A stretch of DNA of 34,585 nucleotides from contig JBKBNI010000013.1 of assembly GCA_046295455.1 (NCBI GenBank), positions 1 to 34,585 of the forward strand. The letters run 5' to 3'. Made by a program: the position numbers and the translations under genes. This DNA comes from Thermaurantimonas sp046295455 (GTDB lineage Bacteria > Bacteroidota > Bacteroidia > Flavobacteriales > Schleiferiaceae). The stretch's first letter is position 1. Each line of letters opens with the position of its first letter. Positions 1-7,335 of this stretch are shown here, piece by piece. A model generated the notes under the pieces. It saw only the letters and a list, made by a program, of their open reading frames with translations, did not search any database and was not told where the DNA came from.

Positions 1-186
1 TTAATTCTGGAAGATATCGAAAAGTATCCCAATTCAAGCATAGAGGAAATTCATACCAGAATAGGCAAGGAAATCCCTTTAAGAAGAGTTAGAGCAACGA
101 TTTATGAATTTGCTAAAGAGGGAAAAGTCAAATACACCGGAGGTAAAAAATACAGGAAGTATTTTATTGACAAAAATGGGGGGTAA
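1..186 (+). CDS. C-terminal fragment of a putative winged-helix protein
   Basis: The frame is open from the window edge to a TAA at 184-186, giving 61 residues. The fragment reads like a winged-helix unit: an acidic start (LILEDIEKYP), a helical stretch with IEEIHTRIGKEIPL, then RRVRATIYEFAKEGKVKYTGG as a recognition helix leading into a beta wing, and a basic end. Such units end many Bacteroidota ATP-binding or RecG-like HTH proteins, but the catalytic part lies outside the window, so the function cannot be named. The last codons (FIDKNGG-stop) are copied in the same frame 87 bp downstream as FIDKNTG-stop. Confidence 0.55.
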   Translation, partial: LILEDIEKYPNSSIEEIHTRIGKEIPLRRVRATIYEFAKEGKVKYTGGKKYRKYFIDKNGG

Positions 187-278
187 AAAACTTCAATTTT
201 TATTTCCTATGAAAAAAGAAAAATTATAAGTCATTGTATTACAATAAGTTTTATTGACAAAAATACAGGGTAAAAAAC
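162..278 (+). repeat. 30-bp direct repeat copying the 3' end of the upstream gene
   Basis: Positions 162-191 and 249-278 are two 30-bp copies differing at three central bases (GGGGGG against ACAGGG). Both begin TTTTATTGACAAAAAT and end TAAAAAAC. The period is 87 bp, or 29 codons, so the copies share a reading frame, and no stop occurs between the two TAA codons. Confidence 0.8.
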
Positions 279-545
279 AGCACTTATTAAAAATAAAACA
301 TTGACGTTGGCTGTCTGCTGATGTATGGGCAGATGGTCTGTGGTGGTTTGTGTGCGGGGGTTGTTGATGGGTTAGACTCTCCAGGGGAGATGTCTGATGC
401 AGTGGGGGTGAGTAAACCGTGCCGGACGTTGCAGAGCTTGGCTGTCGATTGGTAGTCTGATGTCAATGGCTGATTGGAGTCAGGCTGTCTTGAGCTGAGG
501 GGTGGGGTGAGATGATGATTTTCCGGACACTTGTGCAATAAAAAA
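187..545. other. Non-coding, G-rich stretch without a recognisable gene
   Basis: After the small repeat, about 240 bases (300-535) are strongly G-over-C biased on the plus strand, with many TGG, GGG and GATG runs. The only long open frame here is a minus-strand Pro/Ser/Thr-rich one of 83 codons without family features, which I attribute to base bias. I see no RNA gene or clear promoter. Confidence 0.6.
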
Positions 546-570
546 AGCCCGTTTAAACAATAGACGGGCT
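540..570 (-). terminator. Intrinsic terminator of the tRNA unit
   Basis: AGCCCGT (546-552) pairs with ACGGGCT (564-570) around an 11-nt loop. Read on the minus strand, the stem is followed by a T run (complement of the A run up to 546). It lies 10 bp downstream of the tRNA-Met 3' end and so ends the tRNA transcript. Confidence 0.85.
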
Positions 571-580
571 GGAGGATGAG

Positions 581-654
581 TAGCGAGGACGGGAGTTGAA
601 CCCGTGACCTCAGGGTTATGAATCCTGCGCTCTAACCGACTGAGCTACCTCGCC
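581..654 (-). tRNA. tRNA-Met (CAT)
   Basis: The complement folds as a cloverleaf: acceptor GGCGAGG/CCTCGCT (first pair G-T), D arm GCTC/GAGC, anticodon loop TTCATAA with anticodon CAT, T arm ACGGG/CCCGT with loop TTCAACT, and discriminator A. CCA is not encoded. A CAT anticodon could also be initiator Met or lysidine-modified Ile2. The GGATTCATAACCCTGAGG core and the base-pair at the acceptor top favour elongator Met. It follows tRNA-Val on the same strand and precedes the terminator at 540-570. Confidence 0.9.
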
Positions 655-661
655 GTTTTGT

Positions 662-679
662 GGGCTGCAAATATTTGTT
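662..679 (-). promoter_or_regulatory. Possible stable-RNA promoter of tRNA-Met
   Basis: On the minus strand AATATTTG is followed by CAGCCC, giving the same TTTGCAGCCC core (662-671) found at the tRNA-Val and both rRNA promoters. The -7 box has A in place of the first T of TAnnTTTG, so it may be weaker or only supplementary. Confidence 0.45.
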
Positions 680-735
680 TTCTGCCAAATTGCAAAGAGC
701 TAAATCTGTGTTAACTCTTGGCGTGAGGGAAGGGG

Positions 736-810
736 TGCGCTTTACTGGGTTCGAACCAGTGACCTCTGCCCTGTCAAGGCAGCGCTCTGAACCAGCTGAG
801 CTAAAAGCGC
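736..810 (-). tRNA. tRNA-Val (GAC)
   Basis: The complement folds as a cloverleaf: acceptor GCGCTTT/AAAGCGC, D arm GCTC/GAGC, anticodon stem CTGCC/GGCAG with loop TTGACAG (anticodon GAC), T arm ACTGG/CCAGT with loop TTCGAAC, and discriminator A. CCA is not encoded. It is the first gene of the two-tRNA unit read leftward. Confidence 0.92.
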
Positions 811-830
811 AATTGATGATCTGATTTCAA

Positions 831-844
831 GGGCTGCAAAAGTA
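831..844 (-). promoter_or_regulatory. tRNA operon promoter (TAnnTTTG box)
   Basis: The minus strand shows TACTTTTG (837-844), a perfect Bacteroidota -7 box, followed by CAGCCC. It sits 27 bp upstream of tRNA-Val. I see no clear -33 TTG at the usual distance. Confidence 0.65.
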
Positions 845-1366
845 CACAAAAAAAATTCTCCGGGAAAGCTGCTGGAATCTGTACAGGAAATAAATAAATC
901 CAAAAAAAAAAATCAATATTTCGGAAAGGGGAGTTGAAAGGCAGCGGTGCAGTGGATGCGACATTGAAATAGGGGCGAACAGAAGTTTTCGGACTCGGGA
1001 TGCGACCGTGTGAGATAGAGGTAATGTGGAAGATGAGTCATTGGAGGGGTGATCAGAGGTCTGCGAGGTAATGTGGGATCATGTCGTGGGAGGATGGTGG
1101 AACGTGTGCTGAGGTGTATGTGTGGCACTGAGCAAGCTGCGTGAGGGATAGAAGCGGATATGAGCCGCAGCGGGCGGTGTGGTGGCACACGGGGCGAGGA
1201 GGCGACAGGTGAAGCCACCGCAGCCCGATGTGCCACCGGCGACTGCAAGGCGAATATGAGCGGATAGCCCGACCCCTGACGAAGGCGCTGTGGCGCCTTG
1301 TCGGGGGGCACGCCCAAAAAATCAATTGCCGGATGGAATGGGTGGTGTGGCCTGTTTATGGGATTG
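845..1366. other. Intergenic region with GC-rich structured block
   Basis: The first 60 bases are A-rich; the rest is G-rich and has no credible gene. Two overlapping minus-strand open frames (90 and 134 codons) are Pro/Arg/Ser-rich and read as base-bias artefacts. Bases 1140-1320 are strongly GC-rich. They end in a long hairpin at about 1273-1307, where CCCC-TGAC-(G)-AAGGCGC pairs with GCGCCTT-GTC-GGGGG around a TGTG loop, next to GGGCACGCCC. On the minus strand the hairpin is followed by GTCGGGCTATCCGCTC. From memory, similar text turns up in intergenic DNA of other Bacteroidota, but I cannot verify that here. Confidence 0.5.
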
Positions 1367-1374
1367 TACCTTTG
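1367..1374 (+). promoter_or_regulatory. TAnnTTTG promoter box abutting queE
   Basis: TACCTTTG is a perfect -7 box. Its end is only 5 bp before the ATG at 1380, so the expected transcription start falls at or just before the start codon, which suggests a leaderless or near-leaderless mRNA. It also argues for the 1380 start over the longer frame. Confidence 0.6.
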
Positions 1375-1379
1375 TGGAG

Positions 1380-2021
1380 ATGAAGCTGACGGATAGAGAA
1401 ATCAATGAGAAACTGACCTCTGACGGGGCGTATGTGCCGCTGATGGAGGAGTTTTATACAATTCAGGGGGAGGGATTTCACACGGGGAGGGCTGCATACT
1501 TTGTGCGGATCGGGGGTTGTGATGTGGGCTGCCACTGGTGTGATGTAAAGGAGAGTTGGAATGCTGCGGTGCATCCACCTACACCGGTAGAAGTCATCGC
1601 CGAGCATGCTGCCAGACACTCGGATACGGTGGTGGTCACCGGAGGTGAGCCGCTGACCTGGAATATGGGGCCGCTCACCAGGGCGCTCAAAGAAAGAAAC
1701 ATGACCATACACCTGGAGACTTCCGGGGCATACCCGGTGTCGGGGCAGTGGGACTGGGTATGTCTGTCGCCGAAGAAGACCAGGCCACCTCTGGAAGAGT
1801 GGTATGGGCTGGCGGATGAGCTGAAGGTGATCGTGTACAACCTTCACGATCTGAAGTGGGCAGAAATGCACGCCGGAAGGGTCAGGGACGGGTGTGTGCT
1901 CTTTTTGCAGCCTGAATGGAGCCGGCGAAAGGAGGTCATGCCTATCATCGCCGACTATGTAATGGCGCATCCGAAGTGGAGGATCTCTCTGCAGTCGCAT
2001 AAATATATTGGTATTCCATGA
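1380..2021 (+). CDS. queE: 7-carboxy-7-deazaguanine synthase
   Basis: This is a radical-SAM enzyme that contracts 6-carboxytetrahydropterin to 7-carboxy-7-deazaguanine in queuosine synthesis. The 213-residue product carries the QueE signature near its N-terminus: FYTIQGEGFHTGRAAYFVR, then GGCDVGCHWCDVKESW, with the three cluster cysteines in CxxxCxxC spacing. It continues with VVVTGGEPL (GGE motif) and a C-terminal LSLQ-type end (ISLQSHKYIGIP). The frame is open upstream to a GTG at 1290, but that extension runs through a hairpin and a promoter box, and its residues (MAPCRGARPK) do not belong to the family. The gene overlaps the next by 4 bp (ATGA). No queD or queC is in the window; the PTPS homologue at 20114 is of another subtype. 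Confidence 0.93.
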   Translation: MKLTDREINEKLTSDGAYVPLMEEFYTIQGEGFHTGRAAYFVRIGGCDVGCHWCDVKESWNAAVHPPTPVEVIAEHAARHSDTVVVTGGEPLTWNMGPLTRALKERNMTIHLETSGAYPVSGQWDWVCLSPKKTRPPLEEWYGLADELKVIVYNLHDLKWAEMHAGRVRDGCVLFLQPEWSRRKEVMPIIADYVMAHPKWRISLQSHKYIGIP

Positions 2022-3043
2022 AAAGGCTTTCTGATCGGCGGATGTGGGGCAGGGTGGCGGCAGCGGTGCTGGCGCTGGTGGCGCTTGCCAATGGATGCGG
2101 GTCAGAGGCAGAGAGGGTGGAGTATGAAGTGGGGCTGCCCCACAGGGGTTTTGCTAAGATTCCCTTTCCGGAGGATGCCCGGCCAACCAAGGCTCGGGTG
2201 GATCTGGGCAGGCGGCTCTTTTTTGACAAGGGGCTTTCGGTGGATTCGACGGTGAGCTGTGGTACGTGTCACAGGCCTGAACTGGCTTTTACGGACGGTC
2301 TGGCCAGGAGTGCGGGGCATGCCGGGCAGACGACGCCCCGCAATGCGCCCACGCTGCTGAATGTGGCGTGGCATCCATACTTCTTCAGGGAGGGTGGCAA
2401 TCCGCGTCTGGAGTCACAGATGCTGGGGCCGCTGGAGAATGCGGAAGAGATGGGCACGAATGTACCGCTTCTGATCGATCGGATCAATCAGAGTGAGGAA
2501 TACAGGCGATTGTTTAAAAAAGCCTATGGGGTGGATACGATAGACTTCTATCATCTGAGCAGGGCGGTGGCCACCTATGAGCGGACGCTGGTGTCGGGCT
2601 ACTCCAGGTGGGACGGCTGGTACTATGAGGGCAGGGAGTTGCTGAGCAGGGATGAACTGGAAGGATGGAATCTCTTTACCGGCAAGGCAGGCTGTATCAG
2701 TTGTCACAACGGGCCGGATCTGACGGATTATTCGTTTCACAACACCGGATTGTATGCGCGGTATGAGGATGTGGGCTTATTTCGCAGGACGAGGGATTCG
2801 GCTGACATAGGCAAGATGAAAACACCTACGCTGCGCAATCTGATCTACACGGCACCATACATGCACGACGGCAGTATGAAGACGTTGGAAGAGGTGGTGG
2901 ACCACTACAATGCCGGAGGGGAGGCGCATCCGGCCAAATCATCGCTGGTGAAACCGCTCAACCTGAGTCCACTCGAACAAAAACAGCTGATCGATCTCCT
3001 GAAAGCCATGTCGGATACGGTGATGCCGTACCGACCGTATTAA
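2018..3043 (+). CDS. MauG/cytochrome c peroxidase-like di-heme lipoprotein
   Basis: Periplasmic di-heme c-type cytochrome of the CCP/MauG family, 341 residues. A lipoprotein signal ends at LANGC (Cys27). Heme-binding CGTCH lies at 81-85 and CISCH at 226-230. The family block TPTLRNLIYTAPYMHDG precedes TLEEVVDHY. Tyr297 sits where peroxidases usually have a Met ligand, while MauG and MbnH use Tyr, so a MauG-like oxidase or protein-modifying role is possible. It starts within the queE stop (ATGA), so the two are probably co-translated though functionally unrelated. Base composition is clearly richer in G than in most of the window. The electron donor or substrate is unknown. Confidence 0.88.
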   Translation: MKRLSDRRMWGRVAAAVLALVALANGCGSEAERVEYEVGLPHRGFAKIPFPEDARPTKARVDLGRRLFFDKGLSVDSTVSCGTCHRPELAFTDGLARSAGHAGQTTPRNAPTLLNVAWHPYFFREGGNPRLESQMLGPLENAEEMGTNVPLLIDRINQSEEYRRLFKKAYGVDTIDFYHLSRAVATYERTLVSGYSRWDGWYYEGRELLSRDELEGWNLFTGKAGCISCHNGPDLTDYSFHNTGLYARYEDVGLFRRTRDSADIGKMKTPTLRNLIYTAPYMHDGSMKTLEEVVDHYNAGGEAHPAKSSLVKPLNLSPLEQKQLIDLLKAMSDTVMPYRPY

Positions 3044-3049
3044 GCTGAA

Positions 3050-4438
3050 TCAACCAAAAAATAGCGTGATTGTAGTGCCTTTGGGGGATGTGGCAATATC
3101 GATGTGTCCTTTGTGAAGGTCAATGATTCGCTTTGTGAGAGGCAATCCTATGCCGCTGCCTTCGGCGAGGTGCTTGTTTCTGCCGCGATAGAAGGGTGTG
3201 TAGATCTGTTCGAGGTCTTCGTCGGGTATTCCGGGGCCATTGTCGGAAAAGGCTATTTTTAAAGTTTTTTTGGTGGTTGATTTTCCGGAGGGAGGGTTGC
3301 AGGAGATCAGGATGCGACAGGTGTGGTCTGGGGAAAATTTACACGCATTGTCAATGATGTTTACGAATGCTGTTTTGAGCAGATATTCATTGGCGCGAAT
3401 GGTGAGGGCAGCATCTGTATCCAGACAGGAATCGGTGTCAAACTGCAGGTGGATCGAGTAATCCTTACACGATTCGGCGACTTGCTTACGGGCGTCGAGC
3501 AGCATTTCATCAATTCTTACCGATTTAAAAGAGATGCGAGATTCGTCGTAACCGGCACGAGCAAAATCCATCAGGCTTGAGATCAGGCGCGACAGTCTGC
3601 GTGTGTCTGAGAGAATGCCGTGGAGGGTTTCATTGTATTGTTGTGGTGGTCTTGGCTGCTTGAGCAGGTATTCCAGCTCAGCTGAGATGGTCGTAAGGGG
3701 AGTGCGCAGCTCGTGCGCAATGTTGGATATGAAGGCTTTTTGGGATTCAAAGGAATTTTCAAGTCGGGCGAGCATATCGTTGAAGGTAGAGGCGAGTTCG
3801 GAGAGCTCATCGCGAGTCTCAAATGTAGGAAGCCTGAGGTGGAGGTTGGTAGCAGAGATGCGCTGGGCTTTGCTTATGATTTCGCGTACCGGATCGAGGG
3901 CTTTTTTAGAGAGAAACATACCCGAAAACCAGATGACCAATAAAGCCGGCATGGAGATAGCGACCATCGATACGATGAGACTGCGGAGTTTGGAATAGCC
4001 GTAGCGGTCATACGCTGCAGCCGTGACGATATAGACCTGTGTGCCTAACTGATGACGGATTCCGACGACCTGCCAGTTTTTTTGGTAAAACTGAATTTTT
4101 CCTTCATTGGCAATTTGGCGAATGAGATCCGGGGTTTCTTTTACAAAATCGATATCGACCGCATCGTGGTAGAGTAGATTGGAGGCAGTATCGTAGATGG
4201 CTACTTCAGCTTCATTTTGGAAAAGACGGTTATTCTGATAGATTTTTTGAAGGGTCGAAGGTTCCAAACCGGCAGAAAAAATCAGGTTACACTTTGTAAT
4301 GGCTTCATTATGAAGGGAATTAAAAAATTCCTTTTCGCGCGACGCACTTGCACTCAGATAAATACTAACCGCAAAAATGGCCAGTATTACAGCTGTGAGA
4401 AATGTAAACCAAAGAGTAAGACGCGTACGGAGATTCAT
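3050..4438 (-). CDS. Sensor histidine kinase (orphan)
   Basis: Membrane-bound two-component sensor, 462 residues from the ATG at 4438; an upstream extension to 4495 adds 19 non-typical residues. In order: a transmembrane helix (WFTFLTAVILAIFAVSIYL), an extracytoplasmic domain to about residue 145, a second helix, a HAMP-type linker (KKALDPVREI to LENSFE), the HisKA box ISNIAHELRTPL with His242, and HATPase_c motifs N-box NIIDNACKFSP, DNGPGIPD and GSGIGLPL. Architecture is as in CusS/RprX-type kinases. No response regulator is adjacent: the neighbours are a convergent cytochrome and a divergent peptidase. The signal sensed cannot be inferred. Confidence 0.92.
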   Translation of the reverse strand: MNLRTRLTLWFTFLTAVILAIFAVSIYLSASASREKEFFNSLHNEAITKCNLIFSAGLEPSTLQKIYQNNRLFQNEAEVAIYDTASNLLYHDAVDIDFVKETPDLIRQIANEGKIQFYQKNWQVVGIRHQLGTQVYIVTAAAYDRYGYSKLRSLIVSMVAISMPALLVIWFSGMFLSKKALDPVREIISKAQRISATNLHLRLPTFETRDELSELASTFNDMLARLENSFESQKAFISNIAHELRTPLTTISAELEYLLKQPRPPQQYNETLHGILSDTRRLSRLISSLMDFARAGYDESRISFKSVRIDEMLLDARKQVAESCKDYSIHLQFDTDSCLDTDAALTIRANEYLLKTAFVNIIDNACKFSPDHTCRILISCNPPSGKSTTKKTLKIAFSDNGPGIPDEDLEQIYTPFYRGRNKHLAEGSGIGLPLTKRIIDLHKGHIDIATSPKGTTITLFFG

Positions 4439-4556
4439 AAGAAAGAAAGCTGAACGAAGGTAATGCTCCTGGATGATGCACAGATGCAAAATCATGACCT
4501 GAATGCTTGAACTGCGAAAAAGTACGCGCCAAATGCGCGCTGACAGGTGGAGAAGT

Positions 4557-4564
4557 TATCTTTG
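4557..4564 (+). promoter_or_regulatory. Promoter box of the M20 dipeptidase gene
   Basis: TATCTTTG is a perfect TAnnTTTG -7 element 24 bp before the ATG at 4589, leaving a leader of about 20 nt. I see no TTG at the expected -33 position. Confidence 0.55.
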
Positions 4565-4588
4565 GCACATCGATAAGTACCTATATTC

Positions 4589-5983
4589 ATGCATTCAAAA
4601 ATCAAAAAGTACATAGACACGCATCGCGATCGTTTTGTAGAAGAACTCATTGCCCTCCTGAGGATACCCAGTGTAAGTGCGGATCCAGCGTACAGAGATC
4701 ACGTCATAGAAGCGGCTCATACCACGGCAGAGTATCTTAAAAAGGCCGGCGTGAGTCATGTAGAAGTGTGCTCTACCCCCGGGTATCCGGTAGTGTATGG
4801 TGAACATATGGTGGATACTTCACTTCCTACAATACTGATCTACGGACACTATGACGTACAACCTCCGGATCCGCTGGAGCTGTGGGAGTCAGGACCATTT
4901 GAGCCGGTGATTCGGAAGACCGATATACACCCGGAAGGTGCCATCTTTGCACGGGGGGCCTGCGACGATAAGGGGCAGTTTTTTATGCATGTAAAGGCTG
5001 TGGAAGCCATGATCGCCACCGGCACCCTTCCTTGCAATGTAAAGTTTATGATCGAGGGAGAGGAGGAAGTAGGCTCGGCGAATCTGGGTTGGTTTGTAGT
5101 GAGAAATCGCGATCGTCTGAAGTGCGATACCATACTGATATCTGATACGGGCATACTGGCAAACGATACTCCCTCTATCTGTACCGGACTGCGCGGACTG
5201 AGCTATGTGGAGGTAGAAGTGACCGGCCCCAACAGGGACCTGCATTCAGGTCTCTACGGAGGAGCAGTACCCAATCCTATCAATATCCTGGCTAAGATGA
5301 TCGCATCGCTGCATGATGACAACAATCGCATCACCATCCCGGGATTTTACGACGATGTGGTGGAGCTGTCAGCAGAGGAGCGCGCGATGATGGCTGAGGC
5401 TCCACATAATGACGAAGAATTTAAAAAGTCTATTGGGCTTAAAAATATATGGGGTGAAAAGGGGTATACCACTCCGGAGAGAACTTCCATTCGCCCGACT
5501 CTGGATGTCAACGGTATCTGGGGAGGCTACACAGGTGAAGGAGCTAAGACCGTCATACCGTCAAAGGCTTTTGCCAAAATTTCGATGCGACTGGTGCCAA
5601 ATCAGAATCCTGATAAAATTACCAGGCTTTTTATGGAGCACTTTAAGTCCATAGCGCCGGATTGTGTATCCGTGGAGGTGAAGCCACACCACGGGGGAGA
5701 TCCTTATGTATCGCCATTAGACAGTCCTGAATACCGTGCTGCAAGCCTGGCTATGGAGACCACGTTCGGCAAAAAAACCGTACCGGTGAGAGGCGGAGGC
5801 AGTATTCCGATAGTAGCTTTATTCGAACGGGAACTTGGGGTGAAGTCCATACTCATGGGATTTGGTCTCGACAGTGATGCCATTCACTCTCCAAATGAGC
5901 ATTACGGTCTGTTCAATTACTTCATCGGAATCGAGACGATTCCATTATTTTTTAAGCATTATACCCACTTGCGGGGGCAATAA
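4589..5983 (+). CDS. M20 family dipeptidase
   Basis: Zinc-dependent metallopeptidase of the CNDP/PepV-like M20 group, 464 residues, probably cytoplasmic as no signal peptide is seen. Metal and catalytic motifs are intact: YGHYDVQPPDP (His87, Asp89), ARGACDDKGQ (bridging Asp126), EGEEEVGSAN (catalytic and metal Glu at about 156-160), and the distal DAIHSPNEH. A dimerisation lid domain occupies roughly 200-370. It would cut dipeptides or short peptides for amino-acid recycling. It has its own promoter box and is followed 28 bp later by porQ, so the two may be co-transcribed. Confidence 0.92.
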   Translation: MHSKIKKYIDTHRDRFVEELIALLRIPSVSADPAYRDHVIEAAHTTAEYLKKAGVSHVEVCSTPGYPVVYGEHMVDTSLPTILIYGHYDVQPPDPLELWESGPFEPVIRKTDIHPEGAIFARGACDDKGQFFMHVKAVEAMIATGTLPCNVKFMIEGEEEVGSANLGWFVVRNRDRLKCDTILISDTGILANDTPSICTGLRGLSYVEVEVTGPNRDLHSGLYGGAVPNPINILAKMIASLHDDNNRITIPGFYDDVVELSAEERAMMAEAPHNDEEFKKSIGLKNIWGEKGYTTPERTSIRPTLDVNGIWGGYTGEGAKTVIPSKAFAKISMRLVPNQNPDKITRLFMEHFKSIAPDCVSVEVKPHHGGDPYVSPLDSPEYRAASLAMETTFGKKTVPVRGGGSIPIVALFERELGVKSILMGFGLDSDAIHSPNEHYGLFNYFIGIETIPLFFKHYTHLRGQ

Positions 5984-6011
5984 TATCTGAGATCAGCGAC
6001 GTCGTGAACCC

Positions 6012-7058
6012 ATGCGAACACAAACACTTTTTTATCTGTGTTCTATGCTGATACACCTGCACCTTTCGGGGCAAATCGGTGGTAGAGAAGTGTATCAGTT
6101 TTTGAATATAACTCCTGAGGCACGTGTGGTGGCTATGGGCAGGCTTCCGATTGCCTACTGGGAGCCGGATGTAAACTTTGCGATGCTCAATCCTGCGCTG
6201 ATACACCGTCAGTTGCACGGCTCCTTGAGTCTGAATGCGGTCAGTTTTCCGGCGGATATTTTTATTGGCAGTGCCAATTATGCGCATCACTTTGAGAAGG
6301 CCGGCACATTTACGGCGGGCATCCGCACCTTCCAGTACGGAAAATTTACGGCAGCAAATCAGTTCGGAGTCCAAACCGGCGAATTTGATGTATCAGACCT
6401 GGTCATCACATTTGGTCATGGCAGGGAAGTCTATGAAAATCTGCATGTAGGCGCCAATTTGAAAATCATCAATTCCGCCTACGAACAGTACAGTTCATTT
6501 GGAGTGGCTACTGATGTAGGTGTCACCTACCACATTCCTGATAAGCTGCTGACCTGGAGCATTCTGATAAGAAATGTGGGTTTTCAGTGGGATCCTTACA
6601 CGACAGAGAGGGGGAGGCTGCCCTTTGATCTGCTGATAGGCGTGAGCAATCGCTTTAAACATTTGCCCCTGAGATGGCATATTACAGCCGATCAATTGCA
6701 CAGACCGGATGTCAGCTTTGTCAATCCTGCCAATGCCCGTCGTGATCCCATCACCAATCAACTGGTTGAGGAAAATATTACTCTGGTTAACAAAGTTTTT
6801 CGGCATTTGAGTTTTGGGGCCGAACTGGCACCTACCAAAGGGTTTAATGTGGCAATTGGCTATAATTTCCGCATGCAGCAGGAGCTTAGAATGAACACCC
6901 GAAGGTCATCTGCCGGTCTGACGTTTGGGTTGGGATTCAGGGTCAGTAAGTTCATGCTTCAGTATTCCAGAGGAGTGTATCATGTGAGCGGAGCAGCTAA
7001 TCTTTTTAGCATCACTACGCGTTTTGGCGATTTTCAGAAATCAAAGGAGTCTAAGTAG
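6012..7058 (+). CDS. porQ: Type IX secretion system protein PorQ
   Basis: Predicted outer-membrane beta-barrel protein of 348 residues with a signal peptide (MRTQTLFYLCSMLIHLHLSGQ). The mature start, GREVYQFLNITPEARVVAMG, followed by NFAMLNPALI and the alternating hydrophobic strands, is the PorQ/PorV-like pattern. In the type IX secretion system PorQ helps attach secreted cargo to the cell surface together with PorU, PorV and PorZ. No other secretion gene is in the window, as is common for scattered T9SS genes. The C-terminus (LQYSRGVYHVSGAANLFSITTRF) ends in a barrel-like strand. Confidence 0.82.
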   Translation: MRTQTLFYLCSMLIHLHLSGQIGGREVYQFLNITPEARVVAMGRLPIAYWEPDVNFAMLNPALIHRQLHGSLSLNAVSFPADIFIGSANYAHHFEKAGTFTAGIRTFQYGKFTAANQFGVQTGEFDVSDLVITFGHGREVYENLHVGANLKIINSAYEQYSSFGVATDVGVTYHIPDKLLTWSILIRNVGFQWDPYTTERGRLPFDLLIGVSNRFKHLPLRWHITADQLHRPDVSFVNPANARRDPITNQLVEENITLVNKVFRHLSFGAELAPTKGFNVAIGYNFRMQQELRMNTRRSSAGLTFGLGFRVSKFMLQYSRGVYHVSGAANLFSITTRFGDFQKSKESK

Positions 7059-7335
7059 ATTCAGATATCTTGGGTTAAGATTTGTAGATGCGGGTGTTGA
7101 GTAGTAATTAAAGTCCGGCAACCGGGAATAATCACAGACATTTATTGTTTCGGAACACAGGATGGTCTAAAAGAAGTGTACCCGACATACACGTTTCAAG
7201 GATTGTTTTACTGTCAGAGTCCACAGGCTGATAACAATTGTGATCCGATAAATGTAACCTTTCGAATCAGAGGTGTGGTGAAAAAAATGCTGCGAAAGTG
7301 CAAATATCAATTGCCTACAGGAATGATCGGAATAT
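7059..7335. other. Intergenic region between convergent genes
   Basis: 277 bases between porQ and the dsrE-like gene. The plus strand has a stop-free frame of 84 codons (about 7099-7353) with Cys-containing text (YTFQGLFYCQSPQ) but no ATG near its start, and it overlaps the end of the DsrE gene. It might be a gene remnant or chance. No convincing terminator was found. Confidence 0.4.

Noticed and set aside
287..538. Minus-strand open frame of 83 codons
   Set aside because: Low-complexity Pro/Thr/Ser composition in a G-skewed stretch; ends near the terminator; no family pattern.
546..570. TTTAAACA-like half-site in the tRNA terminator loop
   Set aside because: Single half-site inside a hairpin loop with no partner at 16-17 bp; not an operator copy.
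913..1325. Two overlapping minus-strand open frames of 134 and 90 codons
   Set aside because: Pro/Arg/Ser-rich text without domain or ribosome site, overlapping a GC-rich structured block; explained by lack of stops in biased DNA.
1356..2000. Long minus-strand open frame (214 codons) opposite queE
   Set aside because: It is the antisense shadow of a clearly conserved gene and has no motif of its own.
3603..3998. Plus-strand open frame of 131 codons opposite the histidine kinase
   Set aside because: Shadow of the kinase HisKA/HAMP coding region; no independent signal.
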